The notes beneath the pieces are model-generated. The model ran no database searches. It was not told the origin of the DNA and saw nothing but the letters and a program-made list of their open reading frames with translations. From the NCBI GenBank assembly GCA_037444825.1, contig JBBILR010000010.1, positions 33,600 through 97,599 of the forward strand: a DNA stretch of 64,000 nt. Direction: 5' to 3'. Below, one piece after another: positions 42,940 through 52,311 of the stretch; position 1 is the stretch's first letter, and the number at the start of each line of letters is the position of its first letter. Both the position numbers and the translations under genes were made by a program. Source of the DNA: JBFLVU01 sp037444825 (GTDB lineage Bacteria; Acidobacteriota; UBA4820; DSQY01).

Positions 42940-44370
42940 CTACACGATGGCCCGGGGGTGGGTCATCTTGGCGGGGTCGAGGATCTCCTGGAGACGCTCC
43001 TCCGACAGGAGCCCCCGGTCGAGGACGATCTGCCGGACGGGCTTCTGGGTGGCCAGCGCCTCCTTGGCCACTTCCCCCGCCGCCTCGTAGCCGATGTAGG
43101 GCACCAGGGCCGTCACCAGCGTGACGCTCCGCTCCACCAGCCGCCGGCACCGCTCCCGGTCGGCGGTGATCCCCTCGATGCAACGGGTCCGGAACATCTC
43201 CGCCGCCGCCCGGAGCATGCCGATGGACATGAAGAGGTTGAAGGCGATGAGCGGCTCGAAGGGGTTGAGTTCGAGCTGGCTGGCCTCGGCGGCCATGGAG
43301 ACGGCCACGTCGTTGCCGATGACCTGGTAGGCCACCTGGCTCACCGCCTCGGGGATCACCGGGTTCACCTTTCCCGGCATGATGGAGGAGCCCGGCTGGA
43401 GGGCCGGGAGGTGAATCTCGGCGAAACCGGCGCGGGGACCCGAGGAGAGAAGCCTCAGGTCGTGGGCGATCTTGGACAGCTGGATGGCGATCCGCTTCAG
43501 AATCCCCGAGACCTCGGCGAAGTCCCCGCTGTCCTGGGTGGCCTCCACCAGGTTCGAGGCGGTGACCAGCGGGAAGCCGGTGATCTCCCGAAGGCGGTCG
43601 CAGACCATCCCGGCGTACCGCGGGTCGGTGTTGAGGCCGGTTCCCACCGCCGTGGCCCCCATGGAGATCTCCGCCATGAGCGCCTCCGCCCGGAGGAGGG
43701 CGTCCCGGCTCTCCCGGATCATGGTGGCGTAGGCCTCGAACTCCTGCCCCAACGTCATGGGCACGGCGTCCTGCATCTCCGTCCGCCCGATCTTGAGCAC
43801 GTCGGCGAACTCCGCCCCCTTCTGCGCGAAGGCGTCGCAGAGGCGGCCCAGCTCCTCCCGGAGGTCCTTGAGGCCGTAGAGGGCCGCCACCTTGATGGCG
43901 GTGGGAATGACGTCGTTGGTGGACTGGGACATGTTGGCGTGGTCGTTGGGGTGGCAGTGGGCGTACTCACCCTTCCGCTTCCCCAGAAGCTCCAGCGCCC
44001 GGTTGGCAATGACCTCGTTGGCGTTCATGTTGGTGGAGGTCCCCGCCCCGCCCTGCATCATGTCCACGACGAACTGGTCGTGGAGCCCCCCGGCCGCGAT
44101 CTCGTCGCAGGCCTTCGCCATGGCTTCGGCCACGGGGGGCGAAAGAAGCCCCAGGTCCCGGTTGGCCAGGGCCGCGGCCTTCTTCACCTGGGCCAGGGCC
44201 TTGATGAAGGAGGGGAAGTTGGCGAGGGTCACGCCGGTGAGGCGGAAGTTCTCCACCGCCCGCTGGGTCTGGCAACCGTAGTAGGCCTCGGCGGGCACCG
44301 GCACCTCGCCCAGGCTGTCCTTCTCGATCCTCGCTTTCGAGGGCTCCACTTCAGGCAGGTTCTGGCGCAT
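42940..44370 (-). CDS. aspA: Aspartate ammonia-lyase
   Basis: 476 residues. Converts aspartate to fumarate and ammonia. The opening RIEKDSLGEVPVPAEAYYG is the aspartase form of the fumarase/aspartase family; the HPNDHANMSQSTNDV block and the catalytic-loop signature GSSIMPGKVNPVIPE (about 316-330) are intact. ATG 44370 with GAGGAA is preferred to a TTG five codons earlier. Follows the M32 peptidase by 33 bases, so peptide breakdown and aspartate deamination may be co-expressed. Fumarase C is the alternative, less likely. Confidence 0.9.
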   Translation of the reverse strand: MRQNLPEVEPSKARIEKDSLGEVPVPAEAYYGCQTQRAVENFRLTGVTLANFPSFIKALAQVKKAAALANRDLGLLSPPVAEAMAKACDEIAAGGLHDQFVVDMMQGGAGTSTNMNANEVIANRALELLGKRKGEYAHCHPNDHANMSQSTNDVIPTAIKVAALYGLKDLREELGRLCDAFAQKGAEFADVLKIGRTEMQDAVPMTLGQEFEAYATMIRESRDALLRAEALMAEISMGATAVGTGLNTDPRYAGMVCDRLREITGFPLVTASNLVEATQDSGDFAEVSGILKRIAIQLSKIAHDLRLLSSGPRAGFAEIHLPALQPGSSIMPGKVNPVIPEAVSQVAYQVIGNDVAVSMAAEASQLELNPFEPLIAFNLFMSIGMLRAAAEMFRTRCIEGITADRERCRRLVERSVTLVTALVPYIGYEAAGEVAKEALATQKPVRQIVLDRGLLSEERLQEILDPAKMTHPRAIV

Positions 44371-44403
44371 CGCGGGCTTCCTCAAAGGGGGGGCGCCCGG
44401 CCC

Positions 44404-45891
44404 TCACAGGCCGTACACGGCGCCGAATTTCCGGTCCAGGTAGGCCATGAGCGGCTCCGCCGAGAGATCCCTTCCCGTGACCTTGCGGCAGAGTTCCGGG
44501 GCCAGGTCCTTTCGCCCGTGGCGGTGGATCTTCTCCCGCAGCCACTCCCGCAGGGAGCCGAAATCGCCCCGGGCCGCCCGTTCCTCCAGGGGGCCCAGGT
44601 CCCTCTCCATGGCTTGCGCGAACTGGGCGGCGTAGAGGTTGCCCAGGGCGTAGGTGGGGAAGTACCCCACGAGGCCCGCCGACCAGTGGACGTCTTGGAG
44701 GACCCCCTCCCGGTCGGTGGGGGGGACCAGGCCCAAAAGGCCCTTCGTCTTCTCGTTCCAAGCTCCGGGGAGGTCCGCCGGCTTCAGGTCGCCCCGGAGG
44801 AGGGCGCTCTCCAGTTCGAAGCGGAGGACGATGTGGAGGTTGTAGGTGACCTCGTCGGCCTCCACCCGAATGAGGGAGGGGTTCACCACGTTGGCGGCCC
44901 GGAAGAAGACCTCGGCGTCCACGTCGTCCACCACGCCGGGGAAGGTTTCCCGGAGCCGCGGAAGGGTCCTCACCCAAAATCCCCGGGACCTCCCCACCAC
45001 GTTTTCCCAGAAGCGGGACTGGGATTCGTGGATGCCGAGGGAGCAGGCCTGGCCGGCGGGCATCCGGTACCGCTTCGGGTCCAGACCCTGCTCGTATAGG
45101 GCGTGGCCGGCCTCGTGGAGGGTCCCGAAAAGGGCGGTGTTCAACTTTCGCTCGTTGTAGCGGGTGGTGATGCGGACGTCGCGGAAGGTGCCGTTGGTGA
45201 AGGGGTGGGCCGAGCGGTCCAGCCTCCCCGCCTCGAAGTCGAAGCCCACCTCCTCCGCCAGGGCCCGGCAGAGGGCCTCCTGGGCCGCCACGGGGTAGCG
45301 GCGCTCCATCACCGAACCGTCGGGGGGGTGGGGAGCCCCCAGCAGGCGGTCCAGGAAGGGGCGAAGCCGCCCCTTGAGGTCCGAAAAGACCCGCCGGAGT
45401 TCCCCTTCGGTCATCCCCGGTTCGTAGTCCTCCAGGAGGGCGTCGTAAGGGGCGCCGGCGTCCAGGCAGAGGGCCGCTTCCCGGGTGAGCTGGAGGACCT
45501 TCTCCAGGTGGGGCAGGAAGGCGGCGAAATCCCCCCGGGGCTTGGCCTCCTCCCAGGCCCCCTGGGCCAGGGAAACGGCCTCGGCCCGCGCGGCCACCAG
45601 CGAGGCGGGAAGCTTGCAGGCCCGGCCGGTCGTCCTCCGGGCCTCCCGCAGGTCGGCGGCCTGCTCCTCCGTGGCGGCCTCGCCTTCCAGCTCGGCGAGG
45701 AGGTCCACCCACCGCCGGTCGGTGAGCCGCTCGTGGACCACCCGCGCCAGGGCCGCCTGCTGGAGGGCCCGCTGGGCGCCCCCCTTGCGGGGCATGGTGA
45801 CCTGCTGGTCCCACTCGAGAAGCTGCTGGACCTCCATGAGGTCGTGCAGGTTCCCGGCCATTTCTTCGAAGGTCTCCCAACGCGATGCCAT
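44404..45891 (-). CDS. M32 carboxypeptidase (Taq type)
   Basis: 495 residues, normal for the family. Zinc motif HEAGH in GTLHEAGHALYEQG (about 258-271), the DVRITTRY and HESQSRFWEN segments (the latter about 292-301) are all diagnostic. Cytoplasmic metallocarboxypeptidase with broad specificity. TATACT at 45925-45930 (minus) is the probable -10 box. Possibly co-transcribed with aspA. Confidence 0.94.
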   Translation of the reverse strand: MASRWETFEEMAGNLHDLMEVQQLLEWDQQVTMPRKGGAQRALQQAALARVVHERLTDRRWVDLLAELEGEAATEEQAADLREARRTTGRACKLPASLVAARAEAVSLAQGAWEEAKPRGDFAAFLPHLEKVLQLTREAALCLDAGAPYDALLEDYEPGMTEGELRRVFSDLKGRLRPFLDRLLGAPHPPDGSVMERRYPVAAQEALCRALAEEVGFDFEAGRLDRSAHPFTNGTFRDVRITTRYNERKLNTALFGTLHEAGHALYEQGLDPKRYRMPAGQACSLGIHESQSRFWENVVGRSRGFWVRTLPRLRETFPGVVDDVDAEVFFRAANVVNPSLIRVEADEVTYNLHIVLRFELESALLRGDLKPADLPGAWNEKTKGLLGLVPPTDREGVLQDVHWSAGLVGYFPTYALGNLYAAQFAQAMERDLGPLEERAARGDFGSLREWLREKIHRHGRKDLAPELCRKVTGRDLSAEPLMAYLDRKFGAVYGL

Positions 45892-45955
45892 GGCGCCTCC
45901 CGGGGCCCGTGCGGCCCGCGGGGAAGTATAGCACCGCCCGCCGCGGGAATGGCCT

Positions 45956-46678
45956 TCAGTTGGAGAACTTCCGGTACAGTGGGTCAGGTGCCGCGCGCAT
46001 GAGGAGGGCCACGAGCCGCCAGCGCCGGGTGACGTAGACGACCTTCCTCCGCTTTCGGATGGCCCGGTGGATCTGCCGGGCGGCGGTTCTCACGTCGGCC
46101 ACCCAGAACATCCCCCGCTGGCCCCGGGTCATGGGGGTGTCCACGTAGCCCGGCCGGACGTCGGTGACGGCGATGGGGTACCGCCCGAGGTTCAGCCGGA
46201 GCCCTTCCAGGTAGTTGGAGACGAAGGCCTTGGAGGCGTTGTAGGCGGGGTTGAAGGGACTCCCCCGGTGGCCCGCCACCGAGGAGATGGCCACGAGGTG
46301 GCCCCGGCGCCGCGCCAAGAAGTAGCGGCCCGCCCACGAGGCGCACGCGGCGAACCCCAGGACGTTGGTCCGGATGGTCCTCTCCTCCGGCTCCCAGGCC
46401 AGCTTGTGGTTCTCGACGCCGATCCCCGACGAAAGGACCACGAGGTCCACTTCGCCCCCCAGCCGTCTCACCAGCTCGTCCAGCCGCTCCGGAACGGCCT
46501 CCGTGTCCCGCACGTCCAGGGACGCCGCCTCGTGGCCCGGCCCCAGCTCCTTCCGGAGGGCTTCCAGGGCCTCGAGGTCCCGGCTGGCGAGCCCCAGCCG
46601 CCAGCCGTCCTCGGCCAGAAGCCGCGACAGTTCCAAGCCGATTCCCGAACTGGCCCCCACCACGATGGCCGCCTTCAT
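45956..46678 (-). CDS. Short-chain dehydrogenase/reductase
   Basis: 240 residues. NAD(P)-binding VVGASSGIGLELSR (about 6-19), NNAG-equivalent LSSGIGV, catalytic Ser in AISSVAGHRG and Y-x-x-x-K in YNASKAF. The C-terminal end is basic (RKRRKVVYVTRRW), possibly membrane-associated, as in SDRs acting on lipids. Start ATG 46678 with GGGAG. Substrate unknown. Divergent from the S9 peptidase gene. Confidence 0.88.
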   Translation of the reverse strand: MKAAIVVGASSGIGLELSRLLAEDGWRLGLASRDLEALEALRKELGPGHEAASLDVRDTEAVPERLDELVRRLGGEVDLVVLSSGIGVENHKLAWEPEERTIRTNVLGFAACASWAGRYFLARRRGHLVAISSVAGHRGSPFNPAYNASKAFVSNYLEGLRLNLGRYPIAVTDVRPGYVDTPMTRGQRGMFWVADVRTAARQIHRAIRKRRKVVYVTRRWRLVALLMRAAPDPLYRKFSN

Positions 46679-46706
46679 CTCCCGCACCTCCCTCCGTTTC
46701 GGCGGA

Positions 46707-46741
46707 AGCATACCACGGCCACCGGTCCCCGTTGTTAGAAT
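46707..46741. promoter_or_regulatory. Divergent -10 boxes for the dehydrogenase and S9 peptidase genes
   Basis: TATGCT (46707-46712, minus strand) lies 28 bases before the dehydrogenase start and TAGAAT (46736-46741, plus) 22 bases before the peptidase start. Neither has a clear -35 box. Confidence 0.5.
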
Positions 46742-46763
46742 GGCCTTTGGAGGTCGCGCTCCC

Positions 46764-48920
46764 ATGAAGCGATTCTTGGCCGCCCTCGCCCTCGTCCTTT
46801 CCGCCCCCCTCGCCCCCACCGCCGGAGGCCCCCCGCCCTTGACGCTGCAGGAGGCTCTGCGGCCCGCCGCCTTCGGCGGCCAGGTCCCTCACTCGCCCCG
46901 CTGGGCGGGAAACGTCCTGCTGTTCTTCGAGCCGTCCGAAGGCGGGCTGGCCGGGGACCTCGTGGCCCTGGACCCCCGGACCGGCGCCCGGCGTACGGTT
47001 CTCCGGCAGGGGGATTTCCAGAAGGCCGACGGGGCGAAACGGCCCCTCGCCTCCCTCCTGCCGTCCCCCGACGGCTCCCGCGTCCTTCTCCAGGGGATGC
47101 GCGCCTGGATCCTGGACGTGAAGAGCGGGGCCCTGGAGCCCTTGCTGCCCCCAGGAACGAAGGTGGAGGCCTGGGACTGGTCGCCCGACGGCCGGAGGGT
47201 GGCCTTCGCCAACGAGGAGGGGCTCTTCGTGGTGGACCCGCCGGCTCCCCCGCGCCTCCTCGTGGCCTCCCAGCCCTCGGTGATCGTGGGACGGCCCGAC
47301 TGGCTGTACGGGGAGGAGCTGGACATGACCCGGGGCTTCCTCTGGGCCCCCGACTCCCGCCACCTCGCCATCTGGCGGTTTGACGAGGGGAAGGTCCCTT
47401 CCTACCCCATGGTGGACCCCACCGCCGAGGTCCCCTCGGTGGAGCCTCAGTTCTACCCCCGGCCGGGAGAGCCCAACCCGGAGGTGACCCTCCTCTGGGT
47501 GGACGCCGCCACGGGGGAGGCCCGGCCGGTGCCCGGCGCCCGATCGGGGGAGGGGTACCTTCCCCGGGCGGCCTTCACCCCGTCGGGCGACCGGCTGGTC
47601 TTCTCGCTCCTCGACCGGCCCCAGCAGAGGTTGGAGCTTCGGTACTGGGAGGTCGAAAGCGGCGCCACCGGCCTCCTTTTGGAGGAGCGGTCGGGGACCT
47701 GGCTCAACTTCCTAGGACCGCCGTGGTTCTTGAAGGACGGCCGGTTTCTCTGGATGAGCGAGCGGAGGGGAACGGCGGGGCTCGAGGTGGTCTCTCCCGA
47801 CGGCCGCCGGCGCACTCCCCTCACCTCCCCCCCCTTCCATGCGGACGACCTCCTGGCGGTGGACCCCAAGGGGCGGTGGGCCCTGGTCGCCGGAACCGAC
47901 GGGGACCCCCTGCGCAAGTACCTTTACCGGTTGGACCTCGGGACGAAGACCCTCCAGAACCTCACCCCCCTCCAAGGGTGGCACGAGACCGCCCCCTCCC
48001 CCGACGGCGCCTTCGCCCTGGACCTTTTCTCCCGCCTGGGCGTCCCCCCCAAGGCCACCCTCCAGGACCTCCGGCGGGGCCGGGGGTATCTCCTCTTCGA
48101 CAACCCCTCGCCGGAGGTGGTCTCCCGCGGATTGGGCCGGGGGGAGTTCGTCACCCTCCGGGCCGCCGACGGAACGCCCCTGTACGGGAAGCTCCAGAAG
48201 CCGCCGGACTTCGACCCCTCCCGCCGGTACCCGGTGGTGATCCAGGTGTACGGCGGCCCGCACGCCCAGATGGTCCAGGACCGCTTCGTCGCCCGCTGGG
48301 ACCTCGTGGACCGCCTCTTCCTGGAGCGGGGCTTCGTCGTCTTCTGCCTGGACAACCGCGGGTCCGCCCGGCGGGGCGCCGCCTTCGAGGGGGCCCTCTT
48401 CCGCCGCCTCGGCCAGGTGGAGCTGGAGGACCAGCTGACGGGGGTGGAGTACCTCAAATCCCTCCCGTGGGTGGACGGGAGCCGCATCGGCCTCTGGGGG
48501 TGGAGCTACGGGGGCTTCATGACCCTCTACGCCCTGACCCACGCCCCGGAAGGCACCTTCCGGGCCGGCGCCGCCGTGGCCCCCGTCTCCGACTGGAGGC
48601 TCTACGACACCTGCTACACGGAGCGCTACTTGGGTCTTCCCGACGCCAACGCCGACGGGTACCGGAAAAGCTCGCCGGTCTTCGCCGCCGAGGCGCTATC
48701 GGGCCGGCTTCTCCTGATCCACGGGCTTGCCGACGACAACGTCCACTTCGCCCACAGCGCCCGGATGGTGGACGCCCTGCTCCAGGCCGGCAAGCCTTTC
48801 GAGATGGCCTTCTACCCCCGGCAGAACCACGGAATTCGGGAGCCTTCCCACCGGGAGGACCTCTTCCGCCGAATCCTGGACTTCTTCGAGGAGGTCCTGG
48901 GGGGGCCCTCCAAAGGGTGA
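46764..48920 (+). CDS. S9 family (dipeptidyl-peptidase IV-like) serine peptidase
   Basis: 718 residues with a signal peptide (MKRFLAALALVLSAPLAPTA). An N-terminal beta-propeller (about 40-470) resembles the DPP IV domain, with the Y-G-E-E-L-D stretch that includes the substrate-anchoring Glu pair. The alpha/beta-hydrolase domain has nucleophile S581 in GWSYGGF, D657 in LADDNVH and H689 in QNHGIRE. Releases N-terminal dipeptides, typically after Pro or Ala, in the periplasm or outside. ATG 46764 with GGAGG. Single gene, convergent with thiD. Confidence 0.93.
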   Translation: MKRFLAALALVLSAPLAPTAGGPPPLTLQEALRPAAFGGQVPHSPRWAGNVLLFFEPSEGGLAGDLVALDPRTGARRTVLRQGDFQKADGAKRPLASLLPSPDGSRVLLQGMRAWILDVKSGALEPLLPPGTKVEAWDWSPDGRRVAFANEEGLFVVDPPAPPRLLVASQPSVIVGRPDWLYGEELDMTRGFLWAPDSRHLAIWRFDEGKVPSYPMVDPTAEVPSVEPQFYPRPGEPNPEVTLLWVDAATGEARPVPGARSGEGYLPRAAFTPSGDRLVFSLLDRPQQRLELRYWEVESGATGLLLEERSGTWLNFLGPPWFLKDGRFLWMSERRGTAGLEVVSPDGRRRTPLTSPPFHADDLLAVDPKGRWALVAGTDGDPLRKYLYRLDLGTKTLQNLTPLQGWHETAPSPDGAFALDLFSRLGVPPKATLQDLRRGRGYLLFDNPSPEVVSRGLGRGEFVTLRAADGTPLYGKLQKPPDFDPSRRYPVVIQVYGGPHAQMVQDRFVARWDLVDRLFLERGFVVFCLDNRGSARRGAAFEGALFRRLGQVELEDQLTGVEYLKSLPWVDGSRIGLWGWSYGGFMTLYALTHAPEGTFRAGAAVAPVSDWRLYDTCYTERYLGLPDANADGYRKSSPVFAAEALSGRLLLIHGLADDNVHFAHSARMVDALLQAGKPFEMAFYPRQNHGIREPSHREDLFRRILDFFEEVLGGPSKG

Positions 48921-48936
48921 CCTTCGGGGCGGCCCC

Positions 48937-49740
<804 letters not shown>

Positions 49741-49759
49741 CTCGGCCACCTCCCTCTCC

Positions 49760-49822
49760 ATCCTACCCCCGAACGGCCCGGGGCGCCCGCCGCTTCCCCG
49801 GCGGGGGGGCCGGGCGTATGCT
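49760..49822. promoter_or_regulatory. Divergent -10 boxes for thiD and the EamA permease
   Basis: TAGGAT (49760-49765, minus strand) precedes thiD by 19 bases; TATGCT (49817-49822, plus strand) precedes the permease GTG by 39 bases. The stretch between is a G/C-rich run without other readable signals. Confidence 0.45.
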
Positions 49823-49861
49823 CTCCGGGGGGCACCGGCTCCCGGCGGGAGGTCTTCCCTC

Positions 49862-50767
49862 GTGCACGTTCCCGGCATCGGCGAAGCGGCGGCCCTGGCG
49901 ACGGCCCTTCTCTGGGCCTTCACCGCCGTCTTCTTCACGCTGGCCGGCGAACGGGTGGGGGCCCTGGTGGTGAACCGGACCCGCCTCCTTTTCGCGGTGG
50001 TCCTTCTCTCCGGCTCCCACGCCCTTCTCACGGGATGCCCCCTTCCCTTCTCGGCGCCGGCGCGCGCCTGGGTCTACTTGGGCCTTTCGGGGCTCGTGGG
50101 CCTGAGCCTCGGCGATTCCTTCCTCTTCAAAGCCCTGTTGGAGCTGGGGCCCCGCAGGGCCATGCTGGTGATGGCCTCCTGGCCCATCTTCTCCACCCTC
50201 TTCGCCTTCCTTCTCCTGGGAGAGCGGATCGGCTTGCGAGAGGGGGCGGGCATCCTGCTCACCGTGGGCGGCATCGCCTGGGTGGTGCTGGAGCGGCGCG
50301 GTCCCTCGGCCGGCGAGGGCAGGGGGAAGACGGGAGCCGGCGTGGCGCTGGCCCTGGGGGGAGCCCTCTGCCAGGCTCTGGGGGTGGTCCTCGCCAAGGA
50401 GGGGCTGGCCGGCGGCCTGCCGCCCCTTTCGGGGACCCTCATCCGGATGGTGGTGGCGGCGGCGGGTCTTTGGGCCGTCACGCCCTTTCTGGCGGCCTCC
50501 GTCTCCCCTTGGGCCGTCTTTCGGGACCGCCGCGCCCTGCTCACCACGGCGCTGGGGGCCGCCACCGGCCCTTTCCTGGGCGTGTGGCTCTCGCTCGTGG
50601 CCGTGGCCCACGCCAAGGTCGGCGTGGCTTCGGCGCTCATGGCCCTGGTTCCCATCCTCATCCTGCCGCTGGTGCGAATCTTCTTCGGGGAGCGGCTGAG
50701 CCTCCGGGCGCTCTCGGGAACCACGGCGGCGGTGGCCGGCGCCGTTCTCCTGACCGCGGGCTCTTGA
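49862..50767 (+). CDS. EamA/DMT-superfamily permease
   Basis: 301 residues from GTG 49862 (GGGAGG upstream). Ten hydrophobic segments in two EamA repeats (about 5-140 and 158-300), each beginning with a helix of the A-L-L-W-A-F or L-G-G-A-L-C-Q-A type and ending with the L-L-G-E-R and F-F-G-E-R signatures. Inner-membrane metabolite exporter or importer; substrate unknown. Its TGA stop is embedded in the TTGACA of the following promoter, so the aminomutase cassette is transcribed separately but may also receive read-through. Confidence 0.88.
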   Translation: MHVPGIGEAAALATALLWAFTAVFFTLAGERVGALVVNRTRLLFAVVLLSGSHALLTGCPLPFSAPARAWVYLGLSGLVGLSLGDSFLFKALLELGPRRAMLVMASWPIFSTLFAFLLLGERIGLREGAGILLTVGGIAWVVLERRGPSAGEGRGKTGAGVALALGGALCQALGVVLAKEGLAGGLPPLSGTLIRMVVAAAGLWAVTPFLAASVSPWAVFRDRRALLTTALGAATGPFLGVWLSLVAVAHAKVGVASALMALVPILILPLVRIFFGERLSLRALSGTTAAVAGAVLLTAGS

Positions 50768-50791
50768 CAACCGTGATGGAGTCTCTATATT
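50764..50791 (+). promoter_or_regulatory. Sigma-70 promoter of the aminomutase cassette
   Basis: TTGACA (50764-50769) and TATATT (50786-50791), 16-base spacer. The start point would lie near 50798, about 257 bases before the first gene. Confidence 0.8.
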
Positions 50792-50797
50792 TCCCGT

Positions 50798-51054
50798 AAG
50801 CCGGGACGGCCGAAGCGTCAGGCGGACCATCCCGCCCTTCGAAGGAGGAGGTTGGGGGGCGAAGGCCTTCCGAAGACCGATGAAGGAAAAACCCGAGCGG
50901 AGTGCATGTGCCCACAGGCACCGAGGGGTTCCGAACCCCTCGAGCGCGGTGCCGTCCTCGCCCTTTCGGGGCGAGGCTTTTTCGTGGTCCGGACCGGCCG
51001 TCTTGGGGCCGGCCCCCCATCGGTTCGGGGCCCGCGCCCCTCTGGGGGCGAGCC
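50798..51054 (+). ncRNA. Long structured leader with internal terminator; candidate riboswitch or attenuator
   Basis: 257 bases of mRNA leader. Readable helices: GACG/CGTC around GCCGAAG (50805-50819); GGCGG/CCGCC (50821-50836); GTGC/GCAC around TGT-GCCC-ACA (50903-50921); a 10-bp hairpin CGAGGGGTTC-C-GAACCCCTCG (50922-50942) that is itself enclosed by GGCACC (50917-50922) and GGTGCC (50948-50953); the terminator below; and GCCCC/GGGGC just before the start (51036-51049), which hides the G-rich ribosome site. CGAGG at 50922-50926 can pair either with its hairpin partner or with CCTCG of the terminator, so on and off states are possible. No known riboswitch consensus was recognised. Confidence 0.5.
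50956..50982 (+). terminator. Terminator inside the aminomutase leader
   Basis: CCTCGCCC (50956-50963) pairs with GGGCGAGG (50969-50976) around a TTTCG loop, followed by C and five T residues (50978-50982). It lies between promoter and gene, 72 bases before the start codon. Confidence 0.75.
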
Positions 51055-52311
51055 GTGCTCTCCGGTAACGCCGCCCCGGCGGGCCGGACCACGAGGGAGC
51101 GCCTCTTCCCCGGCGTTTCCGACGCCGACTGGAACGACTGGCGCTGGCAGTACCGACACCGGATCCGGGACCTGGAGACGCTGGCCCGTCTCCTTCCCAT
51201 TCCCGCCTCCGAGTACCGCCACCTCTCCCTCCTCGGGCCACGCCTTCACCTCGGCATCCCTCCGTACTACCTGAGCCTCGTGGACCCCGACGACCCCGAG
51301 GACCCCATCCGCCTCCAGGCGGTACCCACCTCCCAGGAGTTCGCCCACCTGGATTCGGGGCTGAGGGACCCCTTGGCGGAGGAGCCCCACATGGTGGTGG
51401 AGGGGCTGGTCCACAAGTACCCCGACCGCGCCCTCTTCATCGCCACCAACATGTGCCCCATGTACTGCCGCCACTGCACCCGGCGGCGGGAGTGGGACTC
51501 GGGGGAACGCCCCCGAAGCCGGGTGGAGCTGGACCGCATGATCGCCGCCGTGGCGGCCCGTCCCCAGATCCGGGACGTGATCTTTTCCGGCGGGGATCCC
51601 CTCTCCCTCCCCCTCCCCGTGCTGGACTACTGCCTCTCCGAACTCCGGAAGATCCCCCACGTGGAAATCATCCGCATCGGGACCCGGTACCCGGTGGTGC
51701 TCCCCCAGCGGATCACCGAGGAGCTGGCCGCCCTTCTCTCCCGCCACCGCCCCCTCTGGGTCCACACCCACTTCAACCACCCCCGGGAGATCACCCCGGA
51801 GGCGGCCGAGGCCTGCCTCAAACTCCAGAAGGCCGGCATCCCCCTCAACAACCAGTCTGTCCTCCTGAGGGGCGTCAACGACAACGTCGAAACGATGACG
51901 GCCCTCTGCCACGGCCTTTTGCGCATCGGCGTGCGGCCGTACTACCTCTTTCAGTGCGATCCCGTGCGGGGCGCCGAGCACTTGAGAACCTCCGTCTGGA
52001 CCGGCGTTGCGATCCTCGAGAAGATGCGGGGCCACACGTCGGGCTTCGCCGTCCCCACCTTCGTGGTGGACACGGAGGGGGGAGGCAAGGTTCCCCTGGC
52101 ACCCAACTACCTTCTCTCGTGCACCGAGGACGAGCTGATCCTCCGCAACTACGAAGGCCGCATCTTCCGCTACCGCAACCCCGCGCCTCCGCCTCCCCGG
52201 AGGGCCCGCCGGAGCCCCCCCCTCCCCTTCGAGGAGGGGGAAAAACGGAGAAAGCCCCGGCTGGTGAAAGGGGGCAAGACAGGGGACCATGCGCCTCGGC
52301 CTGACCTTTGA
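51055..52311 (+). CDS. kamA: Lysine 2,3-aminomutase (KamA-type radical SAM enzyme)
   Basis: 418 residues. Interconverts L-lysine and L-beta-lysine with SAM, a 4Fe-4S cluster and PLP. Cluster motif C134-x3-C138-x2-C141 (NMCPMYCRHC); PLP lysine in VVDTEGGGKVPL; Asp residues corresponding to the two lysine-binding aspartates of clostridial KamA are visible in QCDPVRG and VVDTEGG. The N-terminal VSDADWNDWRWQ is typical. Start GTG 51055 is the nearest one before the conserved region; longer frames run through the leader hairpins. Length and the absence of a nearby epmA argue against the EF-P-modifying EpmB. The last 45 residues are a Pro/Arg/Lys-rich tail absent from standard KamA, and it overlaps the next gene by 23 bases. 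Confidence 0.88.
   Translation: MLSGNAAPAGRTTRERLFPGVSDADWNDWRWQYRHRIRDLETLARLLPIPASEYRHLSLLGPRLHLGIPPYYLSLVDPDDPEDPIRLQAVPTSQEFAHLDSGLRDPLAEEPHMVVEGLVHKYPDRALFIATNMCPMYCRHCTRRREWDSGERPRSRVELDRMIAAVAARPQIRDVIFSGGDPLSLPLPVLDYCLSELRKIPHVEIIRIGTRYPVVLPQRITEELAALLSRHRPLWVHTHFNHPREITPEAAEACLKLQKAGIPLNNQSVLLRGVNDNVETMTALCHGLLRIGVRPYYLFQCDPVRGAEHLRTSVWTGVAILEKMRGHTSGFAVPTFVVDTEGGGKVPLAPNYLLSCTEDELILRNYEGRIFRYRNPAPPPPRRARRSPPLPFEEGEKRRKPRLVKGGKTGDHAPRPDL

Noticed and set aside
50917..50982. T-box antiterminator/terminator resemblance (GGCACCGAGG ... GTCCTCGCCC)
   Set aside because: The required UGGN core is not intact and no specifier stem or AG-bulge is visible upstream.
50880..51068. Possible 62-residue leader peptide beginning MKEKPER in the aminomutase leader
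   Set aside because: No ribosome site, only two lysine codons near the start and no tandem run, and it reads through the terminator; kept only as an unlikely alternative to an RNA-only switch.
51055..52311. Aminomutase as EpmB of the EF-P beta-lysylation pathway
   Set aside because: Full KamA length with both lysine-binding aspartates, and no epmA or efp gene nearby; the ligase-GNAT operon context points elsewhere.
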